Source: Pseudanabaena sp. Chao 1811 (GTDB lineage Bacteria; Cyanobacteriota; Cyanobacteriia; Pseudanabaenales; Pseudanabaenaceae). Taken from it: a stretch of 64,000 nt of DNA. The position numbers and the translations under genes are program-made. This document shows, piece by piece, positions 45,710-55,223 of the stretch. Under the pieces are notes generated by a model. That model had not been told where the DNA came from. It made no database searches and saw only the letters and a list, made by a program, of their open reading frames with translations. Within the stretch, counting starts at the first letter, position 1; each line of letters opens with the position of its first letter. The stretch lies in contig NZ_CP101416.1 of assembly GCF_027942295.1 (NCBI RefSeq), forward strand, positions 3,024,501 to 3,088,500. Direction: 5' to 3'.

Positions 45710-46831
45710 ATGGTCAAGATGTTTGCAGCCCCAAAAACGCCAAAATTAAATGTCTCAAATGCGATCACCAAAATAGGCTTAGCTTTAGCAGTAAACATAG
45801 CTAGCTGGTTAGCCCTGAGTTATAGCAGTACTAACAACGCTCAAGCCATAAATATCAAAAGTACTAACAATGAGCTAGTGAAGCAAGGAAATTTACTCTC
45901 ACCATCTACAAGGGTAAATTCTCCGATTGCAAATAGACCATCATCAAGTTTCGATGGTCGCATTAGTGCCACCTTAATTGATAGTCGCGATCGCTTTTGG
46001 GTGGGAACTTGGCAAGGTTTGATTCAACTAGATCCGCGCACAGGTCGAGCGATCTCCTCTATATCTTTACCAAATTCTACCGTCACTGCTTTATTGGAGG
46101 ATAACCGAGGCTATTTTTGGGTTGGTACAACTTCAGGCTTATATCAGATCAGCCCCAACTCAGGCAAAATTGAAAATATTGCGATTCAGCTATCCTCTAG
46201 TCGCATTTTGAGCTTAGCGATGGATCGCGCAGGTTTTATTTGGGTGGGAACCGATCAAGGCATTACCCGTATCAGTCCCTATAATGCTGAAACCTATGCG
46301 CGAATGCCCAATATTCCAGGGACAGCCGCTAATGTGATGCAGGTCGATCATGCTGGCAATATTTGGGTTGGTACATTAGATGGACTGTTTAAACTCAATC
46401 CCGGAACAGCGAAAATTACAGCAAGGATTCCCTTTGTATCTGGACAAATTGTGCAAGCTCTGGCTGTTGATCCGTCAGGGAAAATATGGGCAGGTACACC
46501 CCGCAATGTGATCGAAATTAATCCCAAAACCAATAAGGCGATCGCCCGAGTTAATCCCGTCACAGGTAGAGATATCGTCGCTCTAGCAAGTGATAAAACT
46601 GGCGAGTTGTGGATTGGCATGAGAGATGGGCTAGTCCTTGCCAATACTTACAATGGCGAAATTACCTCGTTTATCAATAATCTTCCCAATAGTTCTGTTC
46701 TCAATTTACTCATTAGCGATCGCGAAGTCTGGATTGGTACTTCGGGTGGATTAGGCAAAATCAATGCCAAACTCAAAACATCACAAATTCCCAACGCAAC
46801 TGCGACAGTAGTTTATACAATACAGAAGTAG
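45710..46831 (+). CDS. Secreted beta-propeller protein (two-component-regulator propeller repeats)
   Basis: A 373-residue protein. An N-terminal hydrophobic stretch (IGLALAVNIASWLALSY) suggests export or anchoring. From residue 80 on, about seven repeats of roughly 40 residues carry the Reg_prop pattern (F/I)WVGTxxGLxxxxP, for example FWVGTWQGLIQLDPRTGR, FWVGTTSGLYQISPNSGK, IWVGTDQGITRISPYN and IWVGTLDGLFKLNPGT. This predicts a seven-bladed propeller of the kind found in the sensor region of hybrid histidine kinases. No kinase domain is attached here, so it may be a stand-alone binding or scaffold protein. Confidence 0.85.
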   Translation: MVKMFAAPKTPKLNVSNAITKIGLALAVNIASWLALSYSSTNNAQAINIKSTNNELVKQGNLLSPSTRVNSPIANRPSSSFDGRISATLIDSRDRFWVGTWQGLIQLDPRTGRAISSISLPNSTVTALLEDNRGYFWVGTTSGLYQISPNSGKIENIAIQLSSSRILSLAMDRAGFIWVGTDQGITRISPYNAETYARMPNIPGTAANVMQVDHAGNIWVGTLDGLFKLNPGTAKITARIPFVSGQIVQALAVDPSGKIWAGTPRNVIEINPKTNKAIARVNPVTGRDIVALASDKTGELWIGMRDGLVLANTYNGEITSFINNLPNSSVLNLLISDREVWIGTSGGLGKINAKLKTSQIPNATATVVYTIQK

Positions 46832-46857
46832 ATCAAAAAAGCCTTACAAAAATTGTG

Positions 46858-46894
46858 GTAAGTATAGGTGGCGCAAAGCGCCGCCCATATTTAC
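46858..46894. repeat. Family B-like palindrome after the propeller gene
   Basis: GTAAGTATAGGTGGCGC, then AAA, then GCGCCGCCCATATTTAC. It is an imperfect stem with the same GGCGC/GCGCC core as the other family B copies. Confidence 0.55.
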
Positions 46895-46938
46895 GCGCTA
46901 TCATTTTTTTTGATTGTGTTGTGGAGAGTTAAGCGGCA

Positions 46939-48423
46939 ATGGATGTTTTATTAGAAAAACTGCATGATATCTTCACAGCCCAAGTTTTAGATATTGGAGG
47001 AACTAAATTTTCGATCGCCTCGATCGCCATTTTGCTAGGACTGCTTGTCTTGGCATTTTTTATATCAAAGCTAATTAGTGAAACTCTCAGGCGATCGCTA
47101 CTTAGAAAACTGCGGATCAATCGGGGGCTACAGGAAGCCATTACTGTATTTATTAAATACTTACTGATTACCCTTAGCTGCACAATCATTTTACAAACGG
47201 CTGGCGTTAACCTTAGTTCTCTAGCCGTAATTGCGGGAGTCATCGGGATCGGAATTGGCTTTGGTCTCCAAAATCTTTCCAGTAATTTTATCAGTGGCGT
47301 AGTATTACTATTTGAGCAAACTCTCAAGGTTGGCGATTATATTGAAATTGGTGAGCTGAAAGGTACTATCGAAAAAATATCCATTCGCTCCACAATTCTC
47401 CGCACCGATGATGATCTGTTCGTAATCGTTCCCAATCAACGCTTAATTGAGCATAACACCGTTAACTGGAGCTATGCAGGACATACTTGTCGCATCCATA
47501 TTCCAATTACCGTAGCCTTAGATACCGATCTACTAGTTTTAACAGAAGCCTTACTCACCGCATCTCGCCACGAACCTCATGTATTACAGTCACCACCGTC
47601 AGAAGTCCGATTTCTCAAGTTTAATCGTGAAGCCCTCGAATTTGAACTGTTAGTCTGGATCGATCATCCTGACAACCATGAAGCAATCCGTAGCTCGCTT
47701 AACTTTCGGATTGCCTACGAAATTCGCGAAAGAGGTATCCAAATTCCGTTACCAACTAGAGAAATTGTAATTCGCAACCCTGAATTAATTCACGATATTT
47801 CTTCTCCCAATCTTTCTCGTAAACCCAAATTACGGCTCACACCAAATCAATCAACAATAGCAGTTACAAATCCTCTTGATGTATCTCCATCTACTGGGAT
47901 CAATACAAGAAGCCTCCATGATTTATTGCGGAAAATATCTTACTTTGAACGCTGTACGGAAGTAGAACTATTTGCCTTAATCGCAAGGGGGTATCGCAAA
48001 CAATTTGATATTAGTGAAGTGATTTGTCAAGAAAATGACCCCAGCGAAGAGTTTTATATTATTCTGTCTGGAGCCGTAGAAGTTTTCTCAGAGCGGAATA
48101 ATCAGGCGATCGCGACATTAGGCGAGGGAGAGTTTTTTGGTGAAATCGCCTTATTAACTGGTACACCTCGAACAGCTAGTGTTCGCGCCCTATCATCGGA
48201 TACAGTTCTATTTGTAGTCGAACGTCAGCAATTACAAAAACTCCTCAGCGAACATAAGGAGTTAGGCGAGCAAATCGCGTTGAAATTATCGGAGCGGCAG
48301 CAGATTTTGATTAGTCTCGGCTTACTCAACGAAGAAGAATTGCAAAGATCTCAACATGCCGCATTATCATGGGTACGCGATCGCCTCAATGCGATCTTTG
48401 GAATTAATTTAGGTAAGAGCTGA
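46939..48423 (+). CDS. MscS-like channel with C-terminal cyclic-nucleotide-binding domain (bCNG type)
   Basis: A 494-residue inner-membrane protein. Three N-terminal helices (about residues 20-125) end in the MscS pore helix AGVIGIGIGFGLQNLSSNFISG, read in two parts, followed by the beta domain (VGDYIEIGELKGTIEKISIRST, VPNQRLIEHNTVNWS). Residues 320-450 are a canonical cNMP-binding domain with the phosphate cassette GEFFGEIALLTGTPRTASV, where Glu and Arg are present. This is the bacterial cyclic-nucleotide-gated subtype of MscS, in which ligand rather than tension is thought to gate the pore. A class III cyclase encoded about 7 kb away (55439) could supply the ligand. Confidence 0.93.
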   Translation: MDVLLEKLHDIFTAQVLDIGGTKFSIASIAILLGLLVLAFFISKLISETLRRSLLRKLRINRGLQEAITVFIKYLLITLSCTIILQTAGVNLSSLAVIAGVIGIGIGFGLQNLSSNFISGVVLLFEQTLKVGDYIEIGELKGTIEKISIRSTILRTDDDLFVIVPNQRLIEHNTVNWSYAGHTCRIHIPITVALDTDLLVLTEALLTASRHEPHVLQSPPSEVRFLKFNREALEFELLVWIDHPDNHEAIRSSLNFRIAYEIRERGIQIPLPTREIVIRNPELIHDISSPNLSRKPKLRLTPNQSTIAVTNPLDVSPSTGINTRSLHDLLRKISYFERCTEVELFALIARGYRKQFDISEVICQENDPSEEFYIILSGAVEVFSERNNQAIATLGEGEFFGEIALLTGTPRTASVRALSSDTVLFVVERQQLQKLLSEHKELGEQIALKLSERQQILISLGLLNEEELQRSQHAALSWVRDRLNAIFGINLGKS

Positions 48424-48435
48424 GTCAGGATATAG

Positions 48436-48494
48436 GATACAGATAAAATCTTGAAAGTCTTGCAAAGTAAGGCTTTCAAGATTTTATCTGTATC
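48436..48494 (+). terminator. Long-stem hairpin after the bCNG channel gene
   Basis: GATACAGATAAAATCTTGAAAG faces an exact complement at 48473-48494, about 22 bp per arm, with a 15-nt loop. A shared terminator for the two convergent genes. Confidence 0.75.
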
Positions 48495-48522
48495 TCTATA
48501 AAGTGGCGATCACTTACGAAAA

Positions 48523-48981
48523 TCAAAACTGTTGCTGGAAAATTGTGGGGGTATTGATCCGAAATGGTTCTGCACCTAAGGATGTGGGATCAATCCGCCA
48601 ACGTTCTTCCTGAGTGCTATATTCTGCTAGTTTCTGATCGCGGCGATTGTGGAGCAGCACATTAAAGTTCTGCTTTTGTGCCTCAGTACCTAGCTTAAAT
48701 AGGAAACTAAATCTTGTTAGATAATCCGATGTTGCCCATCTAGTTGTATTGATCTTCACGATCGCTTGTTTTGTGGCGGGATCAATCGTGATTTTTTCTA
48801 CCCATCCTTCCTCAAGGCGTTGTGACTTCCACCAAAGACTTGGTTCAACTAGCTGCTGTGGAATATTGATATCTTCCTCAGCGATCGCCTCAGAATTAGT
48901 AAATATAATCGAAATAATCGGAGCGATCGCGCTAATCGTAATTCCTAAGAGGATATGATGAACAACTGGCTTGGCAACCAT
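48523..48981 (-). CDS. Hypothetical exported protein
   Basis: A 152-residue protein with an N-terminal signal peptide or anchor (HHILLGITISAIAPIISIIF). The mature part contains WWKSQRLEEGWVEKITIDP and KINTTRWATSDYLTRFSFLF, then YSTQEERWRIDPTSLG. No known domain is recognised. The ATG at 48981 is chosen because GAGG lies 6 nt upstream; the longer TTG form adds four residues. It is the only gene on this strand between the channel gene and the palindrome-rich stretch 48982-49473. Confidence 0.7.
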   Translation of the reverse strand: MVAKPVVHHILLGITISAIAPIISIIFTNSEAIAEEDINIPQQLVEPSLWWKSQRLEEGWVEKITIDPATKQAIVKINTTRWATSDYLTRFSFLFKLGTEAQKQNFNVLLHNRRDQKLAEYSTQEERWRIDPTSLGAEPFRINTPTIFQQQF

Positions 48982-49045
48982 CTTAAACCTCAATAATACG
49001 TTTTCCAGAATTTACCCAATTATAGCGATTATTATAACTGGCGTT

Positions 49046-49086
49046 CAGAAGAGAATTACAACACCAAGGGTTGTAATTCTCTTCTG
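49046..49086. repeat. Palindrome upstream of the 48981 gene
   Basis: CAGAAGAGAATTACAAC faces GTTGTAATTCTCTTCTG with a 7-nt loop; perfect 17-bp arms. Not obviously a terminator for a flanking gene. Confidence 0.6.
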
Positions 49087-49211
49087 GTCATAATTTGCGA
49101 TCGCTATCCCAAAAAATTGCTATCCAAAAAATTGAGACGGGGTGCAAGCTGCTTCGACTCCACTATGAGTTAATTAGTTCCCAATACAGCGCTTTACGCT
49201 GACTTGAAAAC

Positions 49212-49262
49212 CAGAGAAATTTTTGAAAGCGTGGAGAAGTCACGCTTTCAAAAATTTCTCTG
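49212..49262. repeat. Palindrome directly before family A copy 4
   Basis: CAGAGAAATTTTTGAAAGCG faces CGCTTTCAAAAATTTCTCTG in about 22-bp arms around a GAGAAGT loop. The mobile element begins 10 bp to its right. Confidence 0.65.
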
Positions 49263-49272
49263 TACTACTTTA

Positions 49273-49383
49273 ACGTGAGTTCGATAACCCCATTTGCGCG
49301 GCGCTTCGCGCCGCGCAAATGGCGAAAAATGGTAAAAATCGCTTAGCGATTCTTACCATTTTTCGCCTTCGTCGAACTGACGT
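49273..49383 (+). mobile_element. Family A double-hairpin MITE, copy 4 (111 bp)
   Basis: Starts ACGTGAGTTCGA and ends TCGAACTGACGT, with the GCGCGGCGCTTCGCGCCGCGC hairpin first, then the AAAATGGTAAAAATCGCT hairpin. Flanked on both sides by the 7-bp duplication TACTTTA (49266-49272 and 49384-49390). Confidence 0.92.
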
Positions 49384-49473
49384 TACTTTAAACCTGTATA
49401 TAAAAGAGCCTATGTCGTCCGTAAACGGGCGGCATAGGCTCTAACTACGGAACACTTAGCGCTGCTATGAGAA

Positions 49474-50031
49474 TTAATTCAACCGTTCATTGCCGTGATC
49501 TAGAACTTCATAATAAAGGGGTAAATATCCTGACTTGATACCGCCATCTTCCTTAGCTTTGTCCAAATTACCGCTTAGGGTATGGCTATTGTGAACGCTA
49601 TAAATTTCGTAGCGATCGCCAATAAATACATAGTCAGCAACATCGGTAAATTCTTCACCCTTGACTAATTGCCAGCGATCATTGGCATAGACAAAGTGAT
49701 AATCTGCCAAGTCTGGACTAGAGGATGGGCGCTCTACGGCAGCCGAAATTTCGGCTGTGTAATGGGGATTTTTGTCGCTGGGTGGAATGATTTTACTGGT
49801 GACATTGCGATAGAAGCAGCTCTCGTTGTAGCAAAAGCGGAGTTTTGCCATTTTATTTTTGATAGATTCAAAGCGATCGATGATTTGGCTTGAGGAAAGT
49901 TCGTTAGCTGACGATACATTTGGCACAAAGGTATTGGCAAAGGTGATGCCAATACAAATTACACAAATCAAAAATATCTGGGTAAGCGATCGCCAATATT
50001 TACTGGCTGTTGTGCTGTTTATAAATTGCAT
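49474..50031 (-). CDS. Hypothetical exported protein
   Basis: A protein of 185 residues from the ATG at 50031 (MQFINSTTASKYW), or 198 from 50070. It has an uncleaved or late signal segment (LTQIFLICVICIGITFANTF). The mature part has a Cys pair (RFCYNESCFYRN) and then beta-rich sequence (TAEISAAVERPS, YHFVYANDRWQLVKGEEFTD, YVFIGDRYEIYSVHNSHTL). No family recognised. Probably periplasmic. It is 80 bp downstream of a family B hairpin and of the large metalloprotease gene on the same strand, so the two are probably separate units. Confidence 0.68.
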   Translation of the reverse strand: MQFINSTTASKYWRSLTQIFLICVICIGITFANTFVPNVSSANELSSSQIIDRFESIKNKMAKLRFCYNESCFYRNVTSKIIPPSDKNPHYTAEISAAVERPSSSPDLADYHFVYANDRWQLVKGEEFTDVADYVFIGDRYEIYSVHNSHTLSGNLDKAKEDGGIKSGYLPLYYEVLDHGNERLN

Positions 50032-50105
50032 ATTTATATAACTTAATAATATGCCTTTGATTCTAACCATTTGGGAGATCTTTTATCCAAAACAGCTCCA
50101 TAAAA

Positions 50106-50152
50106 ATCTAAATAGGTAAGGCGACGCGAAGCGTCGCCTTACCTATTTAGAT
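50106..50152. repeat. Family B palindrome, copy 3; terminator of the metalloprotease gene
   Basis: ATCTAAATAGGTAAGGCGAC, then GCGAAGC, and the exact complement: 22-bp perfect arms with a GAA loop. The outer ATAGGTAAGG is the same as in copies 1 and 2 while the inner part differs (GCGACGC). Confidence 0.8.
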
Positions 50153-50158
50153 CAATAA

Positions 50159-53011
50159 TTATTGAGCTTGTAATTTTGCGTCGATCGCTTTGGTAATTCG
50201 ATCACTTGTCTCTTCGAGATGGGCTTTGGTGTAAGTGTCGAGTTTGTCACTGCGATCGCGTAAAACATTGGCAAGGCGATCGCGTAGTTGGCGGAGTTGA
50301 TACCATGCTAGTGTTCTGGCATCTTCGGGTGGATTGATCGTGCGGATACCAACGACCAAATCTAAAAAGTTATCGATCTTATCCATGCTGAACCGATTGC
50401 GTAACGCCAGATTGACTAACAAATTCATATGTTGACGCTGAAGCGATCGGCGCAAACTAGAGATTTGAGTGAGATCATTAGTGGGGGCGAGAATTTCTGT
50501 CCAAATCCCTTGCTGCAAATTCTCAAATAGCTCAGGAAGGGTGAGGGCATCCCCAGCATTGGTTTTGAGTTCTGTATCACGCAATCTTTGCAAACGATTT
50601 GAAGAGAGTAAATCACTTAAGACAAAAGTTTGTAAGGACAAAATGCGGCGGTGAATTGGATAATCGAGGGAAAACTCATCGGGAGAATCGCCCCAATGAT
50701 TCCAACGAGAAGGAGCCAATTTATTGAGCAGATTTGGTGAAAAGCTGAGGGCATCTGCTGCAAACAGATTTTTTTGAATTGCTGCTAGTGCTTCTCTCTG
50801 TTTCGTCACGGGCAATGGTTCAAAGGGCAATCTCCCAATGGCATCGCCAGAGCGATAACGATTAAAAGCTTGACCACCAACATAGGGAACTAACGAATAG
50901 AGATTAGCGGCGTAATATCTAAAAACTTGATTGAAAGCAGTTTTTGTATCATCGAAACTCGCACCTTGACCAGGGTAGCGTTTTTCGATGCGATTCCACA
51001 TCATCCGCGCATTATCAAACTGCCACTGAGCATAGGTAACTAAATCATTGCTCAAATCGTGAGCTTGGGTAAGGGGATCAAGTCCAGCAGATTCATCCTC
51101 ATCAGTGGCATAGGCGAGTTCTGGCTTGGCAGCAAGACTGGCAATTTTGGTTAATTCTTTTAGTTCTCCTGAAGGCACGATCGCATTGATGGGAGTATAG
51201 CCATAGGCGATCGCCCATTCATCATAGGCTCCGACTTTGCTCGTAAAGAATTCACCTTGTTTTACTCCCTGTGGGGCAAGATTCACGCCATTGTAGTCCA
51301 TGACCGAGGCTGATAAACCTCTTTTGCGGGTGATTTCAGGGTTGTTTAGCTCATCGGGAGAGAGCATCCCACTACCATGAAAATTATGCCGTAAACCGAG
51401 GGTGTGACCGACTTCATGGGCAGTTACTTCACGCACAAATTGGTTGATATATTCCTTCATGCGATCGCTACTGGGCAACACGTTATCAAAGAGGGATAGA
51501 GACATTGCTCCTAATTTAAACTGAGCCACTGCCTCCATGCCATAGCATAGGTCACTGGCACTAGACATAAATAGATTGTCATTGCGGACTGGAGCATCCG
51601 TAGATAGGGCGATCGCCTGTTTTTTGAGAATGGCAAGCTTGTCATACTGCAACCGACGGGCATTCATGCCATAACTACATAAATGGGAATCTCCCGTTAA
51701 AAGCGAGAGAAAAGGCATATTTTGCCAATGATTTTGTTGAGCAATATTTCCATAATCCTGTTTAATGGAGCGAATCAAATTACTATCGATGATAATATCG
51801 GCATCCAAAATTTGACCCGTGAGAGGGTTCACCCGTGATGGACCCATCGCAAAGAAGGCATCTACAGAATTAAACCAGCGAATCGTGTTATAGCGGATAT
51901 CGGCAGGGTCCCAATCAGCGCGATCGGGCATCTGTTTGACGACGATCGCATCTTTAAATCCAATTTTTTCAAAGGCACTATTCCACATCAATGCGCCTTC
52001 TCTCACGGCATTCCGATATTCTAGAGGAACTGTATTCTCAATCCAAAAGGTAATCGGCTGTTTTGGTGGAGAAATCTGCTCATTAGGATTTTGCTTTTCT
52101 AAATGCCAACGATTGATATAGCGGACAAAGGGCGTTTTCGCTGATTTCTTGGATAGGTCTTGATAGGCGGTGACAAAGTAGCCAACCCGCTCATCGGCAA
52201 GGCGAGGACGATAGGCATTTTGAGCGGGAAGTTGTGAAAAGCTATAGCGAACTTTGAGGGTAAAGGCATTGCTATCAGGCACAGTAGTGAGGTCGGGAAG
52301 GCTGAAGTCTGATTTTGGCAATGTTGTTCCTGCAAAGCCAAATACAGATTCTATTTCAATGTTTTGAGGAAATGTTTGAGCATTGCTGAGATAGGATTTG
52401 TTAGGATCTGCCATAAAAGGCGCACCCAGTCGATTAGATAGGGTTTTATTTAAGTTGGTTAAAGCATCACTCAAGATTAGGGGATCGATATCAATTAATA
52501 GGGATTTGCTTTTAGGATGAATACTATGGATCGGCAGCGATATCAAAATGGAATCGCTAAAGGATTGGCTGAGCGATCGCTCCTGTGGATCGCCCATTTG
52601 CGTGCGAAAGTTGGTATTAGGAATGACAAATTGTAAATTGTTTTTCAGTCGCCGAAAGTTGAACATCAAGTCATTGAGAGGAATACCACGATAAATGCCG
52701 CGCTCGCCCAGTCCTGATTCAAGGGTCATCACTGCCAAAAAATTGCGATCCAGTTGATCGGGTCTAATTTCTGCTAAGACCTTACCTGTTTCTGGATGAC
52801 GGTAAAGAGTGAATAGTCCTTGTAACTTTTCGTGGTCTTTGATAGCTTCATCAAAGGGTTGAAGTTCGGGCTGTCCTTGATTAGGTACAGGCACATTGGT
52901 GATCTGAGAAACCTGTGCTGCAACGGGAGAAAGTCTTTCGAGTAATGGTTGAAAAATCAAAATAAGTAAAAAACTGAGGCAAATGACTATCCAAAATCGA
53001 ACTTTCTTCAT
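50159..53011 (-). CDS. Zinc-dependent metalloprotease (DUF4953/DUF5117-type, exported)
   Basis: A 950-residue protein with an N-terminal hydrophobic signal/anchor (FWIVICLSFLLILIFQPLL). The first half carries DUF5117/DUF5118-like sequence (IRPDQLDRNFLAVMTLESGL, GIYRGIPLNDLMFNFRRL). A metzincin-type zinc site follows near residues 527-537 (HEVGHTLGLRHNFHGS, that is HExxHxxGxxH), with the Met-turn candidate SVMDYNGVNLAP downstream. The C-terminal 400 residues (DUF4953 region) are helical. Such proteins are found in cyanobacteria and Bacteroidetes; their substrates are unknown. Likely located in the periplasm. It is followed by a perfect family B hairpin. Confidence 0.88.
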   Translation of the reverse strand: MKKVRFWIVICLSFLLILIFQPLLERLSPVAAQVSQITNVPVPNQGQPELQPFDEAIKDHEKLQGLFTLYRHPETGKVLAEIRPDQLDRNFLAVMTLESGLGERGIYRGIPLNDLMFNFRRLKNNLQFVIPNTNFRTQMGDPQERSLSQSFSDSILISLPIHSIHPKSKSLLIDIDPLILSDALTNLNKTLSNRLGAPFMADPNKSYLSNAQTFPQNIEIESVFGFAGTTLPKSDFSLPDLTTVPDSNAFTLKVRYSFSQLPAQNAYRPRLADERVGYFVTAYQDLSKKSAKTPFVRYINRWHLEKQNPNEQISPPKQPITFWIENTVPLEYRNAVREGALMWNSAFEKIGFKDAIVVKQMPDRADWDPADIRYNTIRWFNSVDAFFAMGPSRVNPLTGQILDADIIIDSNLIRSIKQDYGNIAQQNHWQNMPFLSLLTGDSHLCSYGMNARRLQYDKLAILKKQAIALSTDAPVRNDNLFMSSASDLCYGMEAVAQFKLGAMSLSLFDNVLPSSDRMKEYINQFVREVTAHEVGHTLGLRHNFHGSGMLSPDELNNPEITRKRGLSASVMDYNGVNLAPQGVKQGEFFTSKVGAYDEWAIAYGYTPINAIVPSGELKELTKIASLAAKPELAYATDEDESAGLDPLTQAHDLSNDLVTYAQWQFDNARMMWNRIEKRYPGQGASFDDTKTAFNQVFRYYAANLYSLVPYVGGQAFNRYRSGDAIGRLPFEPLPVTKQREALAAIQKNLFAADALSFSPNLLNKLAPSRWNHWGDSPDEFSLDYPIHRRILSLQTFVLSDLLSSNRLQRLRDTELKTNAGDALTLPELFENLQQGIWTEILAPTNDLTQISSLRRSLQRQHMNLLVNLALRNRFSMDKIDNFLDLVVGIRTINPPEDARTLAWYQLRQLRDRLANVLRDRSDKLDTYTKAHLEETSDRITKAIDAKLQAQ

Positions 53012-53135
53012 TGCAGCGCCTTTAACATGATTTAGTTAAAACAGACTACCCATATTAATTGAAATTAATGGCAATTAATGTCAGTTAGTTTAAATATATA
53101 AAATATATAGCTGTAGTTACTCAAATCACGACATA

Positions 53136-53188
53136 AAAACCTAATAGAGAGTTGTGGTGCTTTGCACCACAACTCTCTATTAGGTTTT
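53136..53188. terminator. Perfect hairpin after the DUF2779 gene
   Basis: AAAACCTAATAGAGAGTTGT, then GGTGC, a TTT loop and the exact complement: 25-bp arms with A and T ends. It separates two genes on the minus strand. Confidence 0.75.
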
Positions 53189-53234
53189 AAAATTACTGGC
53201 TAAAAGCAGTCAAGTATAAGTAAACTTAAAACCC

Positions 53235-53275
53235 ATATTTCTGCACCGCCCGCGTAGCGTGCGGTACAGAAATAT
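53235..53275. repeat. Palindrome close to the DUF2779 stop codon
   Basis: ATATTTCTGCACCGC faces GTGCGGTACAGAAATAT with loop CCGCGTAGC (one mismatch). It may assist termination of the gene ending at 53285. Confidence 0.55.
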
Positions 53276-53284
53276 TAGCTATAT

Positions 53285-55198
53285 TTATAAATTTTTCATC
53301 TTGTGGCATAGATTTTGCCAATGAGTCCAGATGATTACCATTGCCATCGTATCTAGTCGGCAATATTGATACAGCAATTCCTTCCATTGCGATCGCACGG
53401 ATGGATCATCGAGATCCCGCAACTCACCATACATTAAGTCCTGATAGGCAAGCATTGCCCCCGCCCCTTCATTGACAACTTGGATGCGATCGCCAATTTG
53501 CAACTGTGGTAACACATCATAGGGACTAAAAATTTCGCCATCAACTTCGCGATAATATTCTTGGAAATAAGGAATTTCGTGGAGATAGGGATTAGTTTTC
53601 CAAACCGCAGGTAATACACATTTTAAGGAGGTGCGTCCTTTCATTAAGGGATGGAAGTAATGTTTGAGAGTGAGGGCATTCATATCCACTAAATGGGATT
53701 TACCCTTATTGCCAAGCTTGGCAGTATTCGCCAACCATGTTTGCAGTTGAGGATTATGGTAGTCATAGGTTTGCATCTGATAATAAATATCCCGCAGGAC
53801 GCTGTTTTCGTGGGTTGCCCATGTCAAAATTGTGCCGCGATCGCCCAGACATTCCATCAGTGATTCGGCAAATTGAAAATTCGGGAAAATGTTGTTGAGA
53901 TCGAGCCATTCCGTTTGAATTGGCTCCGCATCTGGTGCAGGAATTGTGTGACAACTCCATTGAAAGGCAACTTGCTCATAGGGTCGCATACCTGCCCGAT
54001 AGGGAATTGCCATGCGGGAGGTTTCAAAGTCAATAAAGTGAATTGGGTATTCAATCTGTTTGACGATCTGGGGAAGATGCTCGGAGATCCATTCTTTATT
54101 TTTTTGCGTATATTCAATTTGAATTAGTTGTCGATAGCTGTAGGTATAGTCATTCAATTCTTCTAAGGGAACATCAAACATGCTCACCTTCTTTTGCTGA
54201 ATCATTTCATTGACTAACGGTGTTTCATGACCACCAATTCTACCCATTTGATAGAGTTCTAATACATGGTTTTCGACATCCGCTAGATCGCCCCAACATT
54301 CCTTGAATCCATCACGGGGATCGCGATCGCTAGCTCGATATTCACAGCCTTTGCAGCTTTTGCTGATCGGTGCAAAGAGTTCGGGGGATTGCTCGATCAG
54401 GTAGTCGATATATTTGTGGGCGGAGGCGATCGTTGGTGAGATTAATTCAGATACTTCCGTTTCGATGTTAACTTTGGTAAGCAACTGATCATTATAGATT
54501 TCTTGAAGATCTCCCGTAAAATTGACCGCAATGCCATTAAATTTGGAAAAGGAATTGCGATGGGTCGATAAACGCTGAATTTGGAAATAGGAAGCGAGGT
54601 GATCAATTTGTGTCGTCTTGGCTCTGTCAGGAACCAGCAGATAGGGGGAAATCTGCATATCTACACTGGGTAAATGTTCTGCCAGCATTTCCTGCAAAAT
54701 GCCTACTTGATAGGCGATATCTTCAATGATATATCTCCATTCACCACCGACTTTGCCAGTACGTTTGTTGCGAAAGAGCGAGAGATTGCGATATTTAATC
54801 AGGTCTTCATGGGCAGCACTATCAAACCCCTTGGCTCTAATTTCAATAATCTCGATGCGATCGCCATGTTTGACCAGAATATCGGCACGGGCGAGTTTAT
54901 GGGCTGCATAGAGAACAGGCTCAAAGAGAACGATATGCTCCTGTTGTAAATAGGCGATCGTTTCTTGGGCAGCATTGGCAATGCTTTCATCGGAGTTGAG
55001 ATTTGCAGAAATATAAATGCCTTCAGGATAGAGAAGGTGGGCAATCTTACTGATGATGAAATTCCCATCCGCTAATATTCTGGTATATGGATCTACACGA
55101 TCAACTGTTGGATAGCCCAACTTCTTGTAATAGAGTTTAGTTGAGCAACTGCGAGCAGTCTTGAGATCAGATTTCGTCAGATAAATAGGATGGGGCAT
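53285..55198 (-). CDS. DUF2779 protein: RecB-like nuclease domain with Fe-S cysteines
   Basis: A 637-residue cytoplasmic protein. The N-terminus (YLTKSDLKTARSCSTKLYYKK) has the Cas4/Dna2-like pattern with a first Cys. A PD-(D/E)xK-type nuclease region follows (ADILVKHGDRIEIIEIRAKGF). Three more cysteines follow near residues 283-300 (CKGCEYR, then ECWGD), so an Fe-S cluster is likely. The C-terminal half contains DUF2779 (HFIDFETSRMAIPYRAGMRP, YEQVAFQWSCHTI), a DEDD exonuclease-like region with DFE. This is a probable DNA processing enzyme. No CRISPR or phage genes are nearby. An alternative is a TM0106-type nuclease. Confidence 0.85.
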   Translation of the reverse strand: MPHPIYLTKSDLKTARSCSTKLYYKKLGYPTVDRVDPYTRILADGNFIISKIAHLLYPEGIYISANLNSDESIANAAQETIAYLQQEHIVLFEPVLYAAHKLARADILVKHGDRIEIIEIRAKGFDSAAHEDLIKYRNLSLFRNKRTGKVGGEWRYIIEDIAYQVGILQEMLAEHLPSVDMQISPYLLVPDRAKTTQIDHLASYFQIQRLSTHRNSFSKFNGIAVNFTGDLQEIYNDQLLTKVNIETEVSELISPTIASAHKYIDYLIEQSPELFAPISKSCKGCEYRASDRDPRDGFKECWGDLADVENHVLELYQMGRIGGHETPLVNEMIQQKKVSMFDVPLEELNDYTYSYRQLIQIEYTQKNKEWISEHLPQIVKQIEYPIHFIDFETSRMAIPYRAGMRPYEQVAFQWSCHTIPAPDAEPIQTEWLDLNNIFPNFQFAESLMECLGDRGTILTWATHENSVLRDIYYQMQTYDYHNPQLQTWLANTAKLGNKGKSHLVDMNALTLKHYFHPLMKGRTSLKCVLPAVWKTNPYLHEIPYFQEYYREVDGEIFSPYDVLPQLQIGDRIQVVNEGAGAMLAYQDLMYGELRDLDDPSVRSQWKELLYQYCRLDTMAMVIIWTHWQNLCHKMKNL

Positions 55199-55223
55199 AT
55201 TGCCTAATATTTTAAAATATGAG

